A stretch of 64,000 nucleotides of DNA from Sacculina carcini (GCA_916048095.2 OU696580.1:3595202-3659201); one strand, 5' to 3'. Positions 46,100-58,289 are shown, counted from the first letter of the stretch. Numbers and translations: made by a program. The notes: generated by a model not told the origin, from the sequence alone.

Positions 46100-46454
46100 C
46101 ATGGGCGTAAATTTGTGTCGAGGCTCGGGGGGGGATGACAGTCATCATGTATTTGTGTTCAAAGTTGACTCAGTTGGTTAATTGCATGGTACCCTCAACA
46201 ATTTTCAGTCTATTCAATCACAACACACATATCTCAATTAAAAGTGTATTGCGTAATATATTTCTTCATATATTTATAATTTCTTACATTTTTGGTCTAT
46301 TGTCATTTGCCTTCTATGCTGATTTTGATGACAATATACCCAATGAACTGAATTAAGCAGAATTATCGGGGGGTATAATTGCATATTCATACCCCCCGGC
46401 CAATTTGTCGGGAGGTATATATACCCCCCATACCTCCCAGGATTTACGCCCATG
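46100..46454. mobile_element. hAT-like MITE with CATGGGCGTAAAT termini
   Basis: A 355-bp element starting CATGGGCGTAAATTT and ending GATTTACGCCCATG, flanked by a perfect 8-bp duplication GCTCTTCC (46092-46099 and 46455-46462). Long G runs lie next to both ends. It is non-coding. The 8-bp duplication fits hAT. TIRs are short (13 bp). Confidence 0.85.
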
Positions 46455-49400
46455 GCTCTTCCCCTTGGATATCGCACGGAAGAAAAGGAAGAACATAATG
46501 GGGAAAGTGAGGTTCGCTTTTAGTCGCATCATACAACACGCAGCGACTTGCGGCGGTAGAATTATTACCCCCTACAGCAGGGAGATGCATTGGTGTCGAC
46601 ACAGATCAGATATAACATACATGCACCCAACATCAGCGAGCTAATAGCGGTATTGGTCTACGATACATTTCTATATGAACAGCATATACACTTGAATATC
46701 GAATGCGCGTTTAACTGTGTATTTCATACACAGTTCATAGTTGTGCGTAGAGTTGCGACCTAAAAACGATGTTTTTTAAACCGTTTTTTGTCAAAAAAAC
46801 CTCGACCATTTTTTTAAAGTAATGCTAAGAATTTATATTAAATAAATAATATATTTTGGGATGTTTAGTGAATTATTTTTATAAACATATATGATATTCA
46901 TGCTATTAGTGGCCCAATCATATTGAATAATCATTGAATATGTACAATAAAATTGTCATAATGTGTCGGAAAGTCCTAATGTTTGTTTGCACTGTACTGT
47001 GCTGCACTTCTAGGTAGAGTATAGTTTTGTTTTCAATTATTGAGTTAATCATTGTCCAAGAAAGCAGGGTTTAAGAACCGTTTTTCAATACCCTATTGAT
47101 AATTATTGATATGCTTCTGTAGCTTAACCCTTCATAGAAGGTATTCGCGTAGATTGGTTTGATATCGTGCAAAATTCATCCCGTATATGCATTCTACATA
47201 TATTATTTTGACATTAATAACACACAGTTTGGTTCTACTACAGTGAAACATCAATATAAACACAAGAACAAGCAAGACATAACAAGAAATACGCTCAACG
47301 GCAAATAAATTTTACAATGCAAGCACACACACGCATACACACACTATCGCAGCAATCAGTGAAAATATTCCAGTACTAGGTACTGGTGTCGTTGAATCAA
47401 TTGCTAGTCCTCTCCAGAATCTGTTGAACTTTCATAATCATCTGACTCTGAAGAGGACTCATGTACAAACTCAGCGGCTCTGCGTGATGTCGAGGGTTGA
47501 GGTTCAGGCTCGACATGTCTGGTGTCATCGGTGTCACGCAGTGCCAGATATTGCTTGATAAACACCAGCTTGGCAGCTCTGTCGGTTGTTAAGCGATTCC
47601 TTCTAGCAGAATGAACTAATGCATGTCTGCTGAAGGATCGCTTAACAGATGTGCTGGATGGAGGCAGCTGCAGAATACTGGATGCAATCCGCGAGAGTTG
47701 AGTGGAGCTGCATAAGCCATTCCACCAACTATCCGGCGAGGTTTTGTGGACAGCAGTCCAGATGAATTGTTTGGCAAACAGTTTTGTCTTCGACTTGAAG
47801 TCTGCCAGCTCAGCCACAATTCGAGACATATCCAAATCTTGCCGTTGAGTGGCAATTTTGTGAATCTCCTCCATCGCATCAATCTGAAAAACAGTGTTGA
47901 TAAAACCAATAATTTAATAGCACTATTTCAAAATTGATTTAGGTGAATAAAAACTTTACAGTATTGATATAGTTTGAGTATTGCAGTGGAACAACAATGA
48001 TACCACAAAGCTGGATTGTAGATGTAAATTGTTATTAATGCAAACAAAATAACTGCCATAGGTACTCACTGATTCGTCTGGTGAAAGGTGAGATCCACAA
48101 TATCTGGGATCTAGCAAATTCGCCGCCATATGAATGCCTTTCACCAGAAATTTTTTCCTCGCAGGAATGATGTTTCTGAGCAAATCCTCTTCACTTTTTA
48201 AAAGTGAAGACGAGGGGAGATTTCGCTCAAGAGAGACCTCCAAGTCTCTGAAGGTTTTCATTACCAGTGAAAGGGGTTTATCGTCTCCTTCGATGATTTT
48301 AATGGCATCTGCCACCGGCTCTAGAAGCATTAGGATGCCTTCTGTTTGGCTCCAGAATGCTTCTGATAGCAAGATGCGGACGGAAGAATCCAGAGACGGT
48401 TTGGCGTCGTCGTTGATGGCCAATGCCTGAAGAGAATGCTTGTTGTCAATCACACTCTTTAGGCACTGTACGACAGATCCCCATCTGAAACAACAGAGAA
48501 TACTTATGATTAGGGTGACCTTTTGTTGCGCTAAAAATCAAGAAAAGTTGCGCTAAAAAATTCAATAAATTCATTTCATTATTATTAATAAACGTATTTT
48601 TGGGCTTTTCAGGATGAGTAGAGTCTATGATAAAAAAGTTGCATTTGCAACAAAAGGTCACCCTACTTATGATACTACCGAGCAGCTAATGTCAACAAGT
48701 AATGTCAACAACATTATACATACTAATTCGCATGTATAATAGTATCAAAACTCATGAAAGCAGCAACAACAACAACATGTATTTGATTTAGCGCACATAG
48801 CAACAATGGCGCGATTAAAAAAGAACAAAAATAGCATAGACAAAAAAACAACAGCTACACTTCCAATAAACGTTCATAGTTAGCTCATTGAGCCTTACAG
48901 ATCTGTACTAACATAACTCGGTTAATAATTTTAGCAGCAATAAGAATATTGCGTAAATATTTACCTTGTTTTCACTGGTAATTTCAGCGATTGACGATGT
49001 TGCTGCGTGGACTGCTGCTGGTGTTGTTTCAGCAGAGCACAGAGTTTTTGTGACTGTTTGATCTTCTTGCAAACAGCAACACAGTCTGACTGTACCTTGA
49101 CAGCAGTGCTGATTTCATTCACATCTGTGAATACCAGTTGCAGGGCATGAGCCATGCAGCCGTACGTTCTAATATGGGGATACTCCAACTGTATCAGTTC
49201 CCAAGCCTTTTTCATGTTAGATGCATTGTCTGTGCAGAGGCCCAACACTTTCATTGGCCCAATATCGTCGATCACTTGTTTCAAGCGATCGGCGATATAC
49301 TGGCCAGTGTGGCTTTCTGCACCTGAAAATTGAACAATATGGAACAAGATGTCGCACCACACTTGCTAACATTGACTAAAATATGACAGCATCAGCCCAA

Positions 49401-49777
49401 ATTATCAATAAATTTGAAAATGTGTTTTAGTAATTTTGTAATTTTGTTTGTGTAATTTGTAAATATGTGAAAAAATTACTGTGAGGAATATTGGATCATA
49501 GCATTCAATACGTGTTTTTGATCGATGCATCACTGCCGTTCAATTGAAACTAACCTGATGCAATGCTACTCCAGAATATCGGCTTTGGGACCGTTACAAT
49601 GAAGTTTGTAATTCCCTCATTCCTGTAATTCAAATATATTCAGTATATGAATGCGAAACGAATGTATTTCAATTCAAGATACATAGAGACAAATGGCATT
49701 TGACAGAACATGTTTTTCAAATGCTCACCTGACATTTGTCCAGCTGTCACACAGTACTGCTACACTGGCAGCAGACT

Positions 49778-50024
49778 TTGGTGCTCCACGTGTAATTGCG
49801 TCTCACGCCACCTGGCGGTACCTGCCAGAAGCGCAGTGACCTGTGCAGTCATGTGTATGTTTGTGTGTCGTGTTGCGTTTGACCATCATTGTGTTCGTGT
49901 TTGACCAATTGTATGTTTGTCTGTATATGTGACCTGTTCGTTTCGTCCTCTTGTATTAAATACAGTCGGTCCATAGAACTCGTCCTGTTTGCGTGTAACG
50001 CTCCGTGGCGAGCCAACCGCCACA
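49778..50024 (+). repeat. 5' LTR of TRIM-like element
   Basis: Begins TTGGTGCTCCACGTG and ends near GAGCCAACCGCCACA. Contains TTGTATTAAATACAG, a possible poly(A)/TATA-like segment. Confidence 0.88.
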
Positions 50025-50913
50025 TTGGTGCCCCGACTGAGGATGGTGTGATGCTGATTGAGATTATCTACGGCGCAGTAGCATGTCGACTACATACGAG
50101 TCGCCCACATCTTCTGCATACGCGTGAACTACATACGTGTCAAATACATACGCGTTATCTACATCCGCCTACGCCTAGATATGCCTTCTACCTGCGCCGC
50201 GCATCTGTCAGCAGCCGTATCTGCCTCGTCATGAAGGGCGACGCACCATAAGCTGCTGACATGAGTAACCAGCATCACACCATCCAGGACCGACTCCGTC
50301 CGGCGCGTACGCAATCGCTCTTCTGATACCGCTGGACGTTAAACCACCGACGAGCAAACGTCTGAGCATCAAGAAGACGACACAAAGAATATTGCCTCGA
50401 CTTTTTGCTGGATGCAGTTTCTGCCAATCTACGTAGAATCGAAAGTTGTACCGGAATCTACCGAGAACCTACTACAAAGTCTTACCAAAAATTATACCCC
50501 AGAAGTTGGAAACTACAAAAATCCTGAAATTTGCCACCGACTGCGCAACACGACGTCGACTCTATTATGACAAATTCAATTGGCCTCGTGTTGCCGTGCA
50601 GTATGGCACACCAGCATATCACACAGCATATTCCGCAAACCTACGAAAACTTCGCCTCACGGAAGAAGCAGCCGTCTGCGCAGCGAGAAGACAACTCAAT
50701 CAAGATTGGCTCGACTTCTTGCTGGCTGCAGTCTCTGCAATTACTACTCGATTCGCCAACGGACTGCGCAGCACAAGGACGACTTGATTGTGCAAAATCC
50801 ACTTGACCTCGTGCTTCGGTGCAGTATGGCGCCCTGGTGTATCAAATCAACGAAAAAGGAACTCACCGACACCGATTTCTCCATTACCGCTCCGCTTCTG
50901 GTGGGGGAGTCCT
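50025..50913 (+). other. Interior of TRIM-like element, non-coding with internal duplications
   Basis: Starts with a candidate primer site TTGGTGCCCCGACTG. CCTCGACTTTTTGCTGGATG (about 50396) recurs as GCTCGACTTCTTGCTGGCTG (about 50708). A longer block, ACCGACTGCGCAACACGACG up to GTGCAGTATGGCA (50536-50609), recurs at 50759-50831 as AACGGACTGCGCAGCACAAG up to GTGCAGTATGGCG. Short overlapping frames of 60-130 codons are not conserved between the duplicated units. Confidence 0.75.
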
Positions 50914-51161
50914 TTGGTGCTCCACGTGTAATTGCGTCTCACGCCACCTGGCGGTACCTGCCAGAAGCGCAGTGACCTGTGCAGTCATGTGTATGTTTGT
51001 GTGTCGTGTTGCGTTTGACCATCATTGTGTTCGTGTTTGACCAATTGTATGTTTGTCTGTATGTGTGACCTGTTCGTTTCGTCCTCTTGTATTAAATACA
51101 GTCGGTCCATAGAACTCGTCCTGTTTGCGTGTAACGCTCCGTGGCGAGCCAACCACACACA
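50914..51161 (+). repeat. 3' LTR of TRIM-like element
   Basis: Matches the 5' LTR except G for A in TCTGTATGTGTGACC and an altered terminal AACCACACACA. Followed by the AGACT target duplication. Confidence 0.88.
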
Positions 51162-52564
51162 AGACTCTACCATTTCTTTGGCAGTGACAAAACACTCCTG
51201 GTAGACCTTTTCCAGCAGATTGTTGGACAGTGCATCCCGACTCGGTGGTTTAAATGAGGGCCTGATTGTCCGAAAAAAGTTCGCCCAAAGGTTGTTGTCC
51301 ACGAGATTCAGTGGATAACCGCTGCCATAAATGGCCCGGGCTAATTGTAGCTGACATTCCTCCTGTAAAACAATTATAACGGAGACTATAGTTTTCTGGG
51401 CAATAGTTTGTACGCATAAATTAGATTCGAATTATTGAAGATGTTGTATGGTATATCAAAGTTGGAATTATTAGAATATTAATTAGAAAAATTAGTAGAA
51501 TATTTTTGTACTTACTGTTTGCGCTTCTGTCATTTTGTCGATATAGGACGCGATTTTCAGCTGGGATGACTTTGTTGGAGCAGATGTTGTGAAAGACGCT
51601 GAACTGGCCATCCTCTTGAAATAATCCTCTTGGCCTTTGTGCGTCTTCACGAATCTTGCCTTGGTGTTGGTGTCACATTTTGTGCAGTTTTCAATATGTT
51701 TCAACATTCTGCTTCCATTTTTCGATAGTACCAACGAGCAGAACAGGCATTTTACTTTCGATACTTTCGTTTCGCTTGGCACATCCACGAAAAATTTGGA
51801 AACTTGTGTTTTCTTTCTGCCGGGCATTCTGTCACACTTGCTCACCACAGGACTATCAATACAAGATACACCAGATACAACCGCTGGAAACTGACTGAGC
51901 ACATGGTCCATGGTTGGTGATTGTGTGGTGTGTTCGCATCCGACAAATACCTGTCATCCGACACCGAGCTGTTTGCGTACGAGTAAAAATAGTATGTGGT
52001 GGTTTACCACACGACAAAAGACCGTCATCCATCATCGAGCCGTCAATGTAGACGCGTGTGTGTCGCCGTCTCATTCACTAATCCGTTATGACTGCTTCTT
52101 GGCACGTTCACGTGTTCGCCACCGGAAGACGCACAACAAACAACTTGGGGAATATATGACTTATTTACGCTTTAAATATTGATTTAACAGCTTTGATTAT
52201 TCCATATTACGTATATCTTACCCTGTATTTAGCTCGCTAAATTTTTCATTCCACAATATGATCAACTTATTAATTGAATGATACCTAGATGTGCAGCACA
52301 GTACCGTACAAACAACTATATTATGGCTTTCAAACGCATCATAGCTATTTTATTATACATATTGAATATATTTTCAATTTGCTGGGGTAACTACTAGAAA
52401 CAGTCTTTAAAATATAATTTTTTCCTTTCATAAAAAAACTGTTTCCTAAAAAAATACTTGATCAATCAATTAATTTGTTTTGTTCTGCTGACAAATTATT
52501 TCAAATATCCACATAATTAAGGCCATATTTAAAAAAACCAATAGTTTTTTCAATGAATAAAGCT

Positions 52565-52596
52565 TAAGCCACCGAGCCGGGATGCACTTTCAAACA
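52565..52596 (-). other. Subterminal segment antisense to transposase exon 2
   Basis: In the transposon's sense direction this reads TTTGAAAGTGCATCCCGGCT then CGGTGGCTTA. It is the approximate reverse complement of the exon-2 region encoding KPPSRDALSNN (51221-51252). The equivalent segment is kept in both deleted relatives (30472-30504 and 55811-55843). Confidence 0.8.
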
Positions 52597-52842
52597 TTAT
52601 GTTGGGATATTTATCGATAAATATTTGTTTTTACTACTATTATTAAAATATCTTTGAAATAAAACATGTAAAAGGGCACCAAACATCAATTAAAGTCATT
52701 TCTATATATGAAAATGCAATATCAGAGGACAATTGGGGCTCATCCTAAAGAAACCATAAACAACAAAAAACCCTAAGACAAACATGTTTTTTTTGCAACC
52801 AAAAACGCAACAAAAAACTTTTTTTGCATCACTAGTTGTGCG

Positions 52843-53404
52843 CCGCCTAGTGGTACTACGCATTCGCAATTTTTTGCCGTAATGACTACAACAACAACAA
52901 CAACAACATATATTTGAAATTGCGCATATATTTAGACAAGAGCGCGAGAAAACACAACAGACAAAAAAACGTATCGAGTAGAAAATAGGCACAAACAATT
53001 AAAGTGATACACGTTTATATGATCATAACAGCTAGCAGATCGTTGATTATTAAGTGGATCATCCGCCCTTGAAACATGTTTTGTTGCTATAGGCTACATG
53101 CTCCTGTGTGGTGTCTAGTCACCCTCTTCACTGCAGAACTGTGGGGACGCCGGTTTAGTCGCCGTCGACGAAAGCAGTGAAATAACCAATAGCAAGCACG
53201 AACAACACATATATTATCCCGCTAATATCAAACAGGGGTAAAAAAAGCAGTAAGCAGATATATATGAAGTTCAGCAAAAAATAATCTCAATTAATGACGA
53301 TAAGATAAAGATAAGATGGAAGCGAGTTGAAGTTATGACGAACGGAAAAACAAAAGGATTTCGAAGACCGATAATATTGATTATGACAAGGAGGACAGAC
53401 TAAG
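52843..53404. other. Non-coding stretch
   Basis: No element or gene recognised. A (CAA)n run lies at 52889-52908 within the right flank of the hAT. Confidence 0.5.
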
Positions 53405-53985
53405 GATTTAGGACACAGGATTGCAACAAGAAGTACGATTATCCACAGCCAATAGGGAACGAAAATAAGGAGAGTGAATAAGCCTGAAGATTACACAACT
53501 TATCTTATAGCGGATACGAGAAAGAGCAGGTAACCAACCGAGCTGCCGATGCAGCGAAGTGGTAGTTCGAGGAGGACGCCTTAGTACAAACCGATAAGCA
53601 AGGTTGATCCCTGCTTGGAATTGGCGTATATTTTTCAAGAATAATGGAAGAAAAGCGAGTTGCAATAGTCAATCGTAGAAAAGATGTAGGAGTTAACGAG
53701 AAGACTAGCGAATAAGAAATCAATAGGCGATCGAATAGAGTAAAATTGGCGGAGTATAAAGCAACACAAATGGGCAAGCTGAGAAATATTGGTCGAAAAT
53801 GGAAGATTACGTGAATGGATAGTGATAGTGAGCGAAATGTTTAAAGAACAAGGGAAAATTCTAAGAGTGTGAAAGACAAGATATTATTTTTTCGGGTTTG
53901 AGAACAAGTTTACGCGAAGTGACTCAACAATAGATGAACAATATAGGGACCAAATTTGAGAGTTTAAGCGTCTATAAGTTAAGCT
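53405..53985 (-). pseudogene. CR1-like LINE RT C-terminal fragment
   Basis: The minus strand, across frameshifts, shows KLVLKPEK (the LKLNPxKTE box), NISQLAHLCCFILRQF, LVNSYIFSTIDYCNSLFFHY (the LVxSxIxSRLDYCNSLL motif), YRFVLRRPPRTTTSLHRQLG and LPALSRIRYKISCVIFRLIH (the WLPVxxRIxYKIxxLxxKxxH motif). Order and spacing match the thumb and C-terminal region of CR1/L2-type LINEs. Multiple frameshifts; no RT core or 5' part. Confidence 0.75.
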
Positions 53986-55572
53986 TGTTAGCGAGTGTTT
54001 GTGCGTGATATGTGTTACGTTTGTGCATGTGTATGTATGTGCGATACACGCTCATGTGTGGTGCTAGTGGTTTGTGTATATAATTGGGAGTGCAATACAA
54101 AGACGGGAGGAACAAAAGCGGAGACAAAATAGCATGAAAGAGCTCCGGGAGGAAGTGGAGGAATGCCAATTGTGACTGAGTGACCTTTGCAGAACAATTA
54201 ATCATGTCCGTGAGTGGCTCAAAGTGCGCGCCGATGTGATGGCACCAACACATGAAAACAAATTTTCGCTCAACGTCTGCCGGAGGCCAGGTTCACTCAC
54301 GTGCATGTGCGTGTGTATGTGTGTATGTGCTTGACAGCCCGAAGCACAACAGCCGGTACTAAATATCATACACGTACGCAAACACACACACACACACACA
54401 TACACTACACGAGCTAGATACAACCTTTAGAACGACCGCACACGCACACACACACGCACACACACACATTGTGGGTGTCTCAACTAGCACCTGCTTATTA
54501 GTCGCTGTGGGTGTTTTTCAGTGTAGCTCGGTGCTGCGTGCGGCTTGCCCACTAATGTGTCTGCGTGTGTGCAAGCGCTGCGGTGGGTGGGTGCGGTGGT
54601 GGGCGTGTGGGTGCTAGTGCGTATGAATAATGACGGCTCGTTCCTGGACCGCTCCGAGTGTATGTGCAAATATGCGTGTATGTATGTTCGTATGTATGTT
54701 CGTATGTGAGTGTGTGTGTTTGCTGATGGGAGCAGACTAAGTGAATACAAATAGCAGTTTGTGTAATTGAAAATCACCTCTCCAACAGCACAACAACACG
54801 GTGTCACATCTTGTGGCAAGACTGAGCGTGCTATATCAGAGATAAATTTTGATGGATTGAGTGATGCGGTTAGTGCTAAATTACAAGTTGATTTTAGTAA
54901 AAGTGATTGCCAAGCTTGAGGCAAACCTGTCGTTAATCATGGGTGATTGAGTCTACGGGGAATTTGTGGCACACTGTACAATCTTTGTTTGAGCGGCATG
55001 TCGTTCTATTTTTTAAACCTTTCCCCGTAGTGCCGTTCAATTAGTGTGACACTGTTTTTCGACTATCTGGTAAGAATTTGAAGAAGATGCAGTAAATTTG
55101 ATGAATGAAAAATGAACCAGGTGACGTATGCATACTTATTTAACAAAAATGACAACGACAGGGGGTTTGTGTTTACTGGTAAATGATCACAAATTAAATA
55201 AGAAAAATCAGTCAGCTATAGCTGTTACCCAAATTTTTTTTAATCAGTTTAGAAGATACCGTTCAATTTGTGCGCCGTTCTATCTTTCAATTGTTCCACC
55301 AAGGTGCCGTTCTATTACATCTGCAGTTCAAATAGAGGTTTTACGGTATATCTGGTTCTGTTATAAACCATCTGCCTTCAGTGATAAATCGAATTTCAAA
55401 ACTGCATAACTTGACACAACTGTTAAAACTTCATAACATAAAGTATTGAAATGTATTTCTATGAACATTGCAATTGAACGAAATCAACCAAAAGCCTTAC
55501 AAGTTGTTGCCTTGTAGGGTTTGGTCGACGAGTTGTCTTCGCCTTCCTCCTGATGTCGAGCGACGTTATGAT
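53986..55572. other. Non-coding stretch with microsatellites
   Basis: TG or CA tracts at 54300-54330, 54380-54404, 54437-54470, 54555-54620 and 54660-54722. Frames across these are compositional. About 55000-55330 contains repeated TGCCGTTCTATT/GCCGTTCAATT motifs (55021-55041, 55259-55315), perhaps relics of a Tigger-like element. Confidence 0.45.
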
Positions 55573-57155
55573 TAGTGATGCAAGAAAGGTTTTTTTGGTT
55601 GCGTTTTTTTGCAAAAACACATGTTTTTGTTAGATATTTTTTGTTTTTTGTTTTTTATAGAATAAGCCCCAATTGTCATCGGATTTTGGATTTTAGCACA
55701 TAGGAACGAGTTTAATTGACGTTTTGTACATATTTACGTGTCTTATTTCAAAGATAATTTCATAATAGTATAAACAACAAAAATATTTATCAATAATTAC
55801 CTCAGGAGACTGTTTGAAAGTGCATCCGGGTCCGGTGGTTTAGTTTTTTTCATTGAGAAAACACACGTGTTTAAAGATGGTTTAACGATGTGGATATTTG
55901 AAATAATTTGACAGCAGAACAAAACAAATTCATTGAGTAATCATGTGTTTTTTATAAAAGAAACCATGTTTTTTATGAAAAAATGCAATGATGTCTTTCA
56001 AATTGGTTTTAAATTCGTTTTATTAATGTACAGATTCAGAAAATGTTGACAGCAGAACAAGACAAGTTAATCGGCTGGTCAAGTGTTTTTTGACAAACGT
56101 TTATTTAAACTAACGCTTTTTTAATGAAACAATGCTTTCTATAAGAGTATCTATGTAAGATAGATTTGATTGATGTACGTTCAAATACATTTTGTATAGC
56201 AAGTAGCCTGCTGGTACGTATAAGCGGCTGGATAAATCACTTGATTTAAACTGTTTTTTATACCATGGTTTTTTCAACAAAAAAATTTTTTAAAACAATT
56301 TTCGTAGATGTAGAGATTTAGAAAAAAATTGGCGGCAGACCAAGGAAAGTTGAACCAAATTAATTGGTTTTTTATTAGTGACGTGTTTTTGAAAATGGTT
56401 TTATGGATGATGGTTTCTTTGATGTAGTTATTTGTGTTCAAATACTTTTTTGTACATCAAATATATTTCCTCAGTTGTTTTTTTCCTACACGAAAATATT
56501 GTCCGTTTTTCTGGTCCGTTTTTCTGGTCCGTTGCCACTGCGACCCGCTTTTATTTGTAGTCTCATTAGGGACACTAAGTTTGTGTGCATATTCGTAGTA
56601 TTTGTGTAAATATTTGCAGTGTTTGTACTTTTATTTTTGCAAATAATTGATCTGCTGAATGAAATGATGAAACTTATTATAACCAACGTAGTTAATTTCT
56701 GGTAGGAAAAAGGTAATATGTAACAATAATAAAAATTATGCCCCCTGTTGTTGTTTTTTAAAACAGTTTCAGATTTTAGCATAAAAACGGTTCTCAAACC
56801 CTGCTTTCTTACACAATGATCAACTCAATAATTGAATGCAAAACTGTACTGTACATAGAAGTGCCGCACAGTACCGTGCAAACAATGATATTAGGGCCTT
56901 CAGACACACTATAACAATTATATTGTGCATATTTAATGATAATTCAATTTGATAGGGTCACTAATAGCATGAATAACTCATGTGTTGATAAACAATAATT
57001 CATTTAACACCCCAAATATATCATTTCCATGATTTGAATTCTTTGCATGACTTAAAAAAACAAAAAAACGTGTTTTTTTTGGTCGAGGTTTTTTTTTGGC
57101 AAAAAAACGTTTTTTTTATAAAAAAACCGTCGGTTTTTTTAAGGTCGCATCTCTA
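55573..57155 (+). mobile_element. Non-autonomous hAT, copy 2 (relative of 46748-52834)
   Basis: Starts TAGTGATGCAAGAAAGGTTT and ends GGTCGCATCTCTA, matching both ends of the autonomous hAT. Colinear with copy 1 (30395-31535) through TTTATTTCAAAGATAATTTC, TGTTTGAAAGTGCATCC, TTGATTGATGTACGTTCAAA, AACGGTTCTCAAACCCTGCT and GTGCCGCACAGTACCGTGCA. It carries no transposase. The flanking 8-mers (GTTATGAT and TCATATCA) do not match, so the boundaries or flanks have changed. Confidence 0.8.
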
Positions 57156-57163
57156 TCATATCA

Positions 57164-57776
57164 TATGATAGAGCCAATCCAATAAAGTAGAATCTTGAAT
57201 GAATTTTCGACTGAACGTACGAACTAGAACGTTGACCTCGACTTCTGACGAATTCTGCTGACTTACTGCCTGCCGAGCTTGACTCCCGTGCTCCACTCTC
57301 CTTGCAACACGAATTTCGCAATGTGAGCGAGATGCTCTCCGCGTCGTCAACGAGAGCACGGCGAGAGGGCGGGCGTGAGTACGGCCGATATTGTTTGGAC
57401 GCCGAACGATGACATAATCAATTTGTCAAAATATATGCACGTGATAGATACGCTTATTAAATGCGCAAATAAATCAAAAATATGAAAACCATACTTAGAT
57501 CAAACAAACACTTTAAACAAATTAAACTTGACAATTTTTTCACAACGTGAATAAATCCAAACTGTCACACATTCTAGTGTATGGTCACAGGTAGTTCAAT
57601 TTGTCGAATCATGTCCAGTTTATGGACATCAAATGTATTCGTAATTGTTTTTAGCTTTGCTTATCATATTCCATTGTGATGATCTGAAATCTGACATGTA
57701 TTATACGATGCACGGTTCGATCCTGAGCGATGATGAAAATGGATGAAGATTTACCTATCTTACTCGACATGTCTCT
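57164..57776. other. Non-coding stretch
   Basis: A CpG-richer patch at 57215-57400 followed by AT-rich DNA. No supported feature. Confidence 0.45.
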
Positions 57777-58160
57777 TTAGTCAGGTCGCGTCTCGATTAC
57801 GCAAGCATCGTATATGCTATGGCTTCGGAATCAGCAAAACACCGTTTGAATGTCGTACACCACGCAGGGATACGCATTGCCACCGGTGCCTTTCGCACGT
57901 CGCCAATCGTCAGCCTCCTTGTTGAGGCTGATGAGGCTCCTCTGGCGCTCCGTCGTCGATAACTGGGCAAACGTTATTCTTGCAGGCTGGCAAGCACCCA
58001 TGAAACCCCCATGTATGACGTGGTATTTTCCCAGCATGTGCCTGAGCAGCAGCACTTTCCAGGACCTCAGTGTTTTGTGCTGTTTTGCAACAAAATGAAG
58101 GCCCTGATTGAATCATGCGGGATGGGTGCTAACAACGTCCTCGATAACAATACGTGAATA
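57777..58160 (+). pseudogene. Jockey-like LINE RT C-terminal fragment
   Basis: The + frame reads LVRSRLDYASIVYAMASESA, then VVHHAGIRIATGAFRTSPIV, then SLLVEADEAPLALRRR, a TAA stop, then LASTHETPMYDVVF. This is the LVLSKLDYGxxVYGSA ... GIRLALGAFRTSPVxSLYVEAxExPLxLRR signature of Jockey-clade LINEs. One in-frame stop; the RT core and 5' part are absent. It reads into the hAT fragment at about 58290. Confidence 0.82.
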
Positions 58161-58289
58161 CAGGGACGACAAGAATACACGAACGACAAGGCTACAGGGC
58201 GGAGTCACCATGAGAATCGGTTACACCCGAGGTTAAAGTCTCGCTAGCAACTCTGCCGAAACACCTTACAGTGCCCAGTGTGTTTCGCT

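Larger units (their letters stand above)
49778..51161 (+). mobile_element. Non-autonomous LTR retrotransposon (TRIM/LARD-like)
   Basis: A 1,384-bp element with about 247-bp LTRs (49778-50024 and 50914-51161) that differ by one substitution plus a change at the extreme end. The 5-bp target duplication is AGACT (49773-49777 and 51162-51166). A primer-site-like TTGGTGCCCCGACTGAGG follows the left LTR, and GTGGGGGAG precedes the right LTR. The 889-bp interior encodes no gag or pol; it contains two degenerate internal duplications. Movement must rely on proteins of another element. The near-identical LTRs imply recent insertion. Confidence 0.9.
47404..51911 (-). pseudogene. hAT transposase gene, six exons, interrupted in exon 2
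   Basis: Exons on the minus strand: 51911-51516; 51362-51162 continuing at 49772-49729; 49622-49555; 49322-48965; 48484-48070; 47883-47404. All introns are GT-AG and phases agree throughout, giving 1,962 nt (653 residues) once the LTR insertion and one 5-bp duplication are left out. Domains in order: BED-type zinc finger (CLFCSLVLSKNGSRMLKHIE then NC), LQLARAIYGSGYPLNLVDNN, KPPSRDALSNNLL, VAVLCDSWTNV, the intron-split GITNFIVTVPKPIFWSS, CTDNASNMKKAWELI, YGCMAHALQL, TRW spanning an intron, and a C-terminal dimerisation region with SVKRSFSRHALVHSARRNRL. These are canonical hAT motifs. No stop or frameshift was seen in the exons, so the LTR insertion is the only visible lesion. Confidence 0.9.
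46748..52834 (-). mobile_element. Autonomous-type hAT transposon, 6.1 kb, with nested LTR element
   Basis: Perfect 8-bp target duplications GTTGTGCG at 46740-46747 and 52835-52842. Short imperfect TIRs: TAGAGTTGCGACC on the left and, inverted, TAGTGATGCAAAA on the right. The minus strand carries a six-exon transposase gene (47404-51911), interrupted in exon 2 by an LTR element (49778-51161). Without that insertion the transposon is about 4.7 kb. Its two ends are shared with the deleted copies at 30395-31535 and 55573-57155. Confidence 0.93.

Noticed and set aside
55573-57163. Target duplication for the deleted hAT copy 2
   Set aside because: The flanking 8-mers GTTATGAT and TCATATCA do not match, although the element ends are clear.
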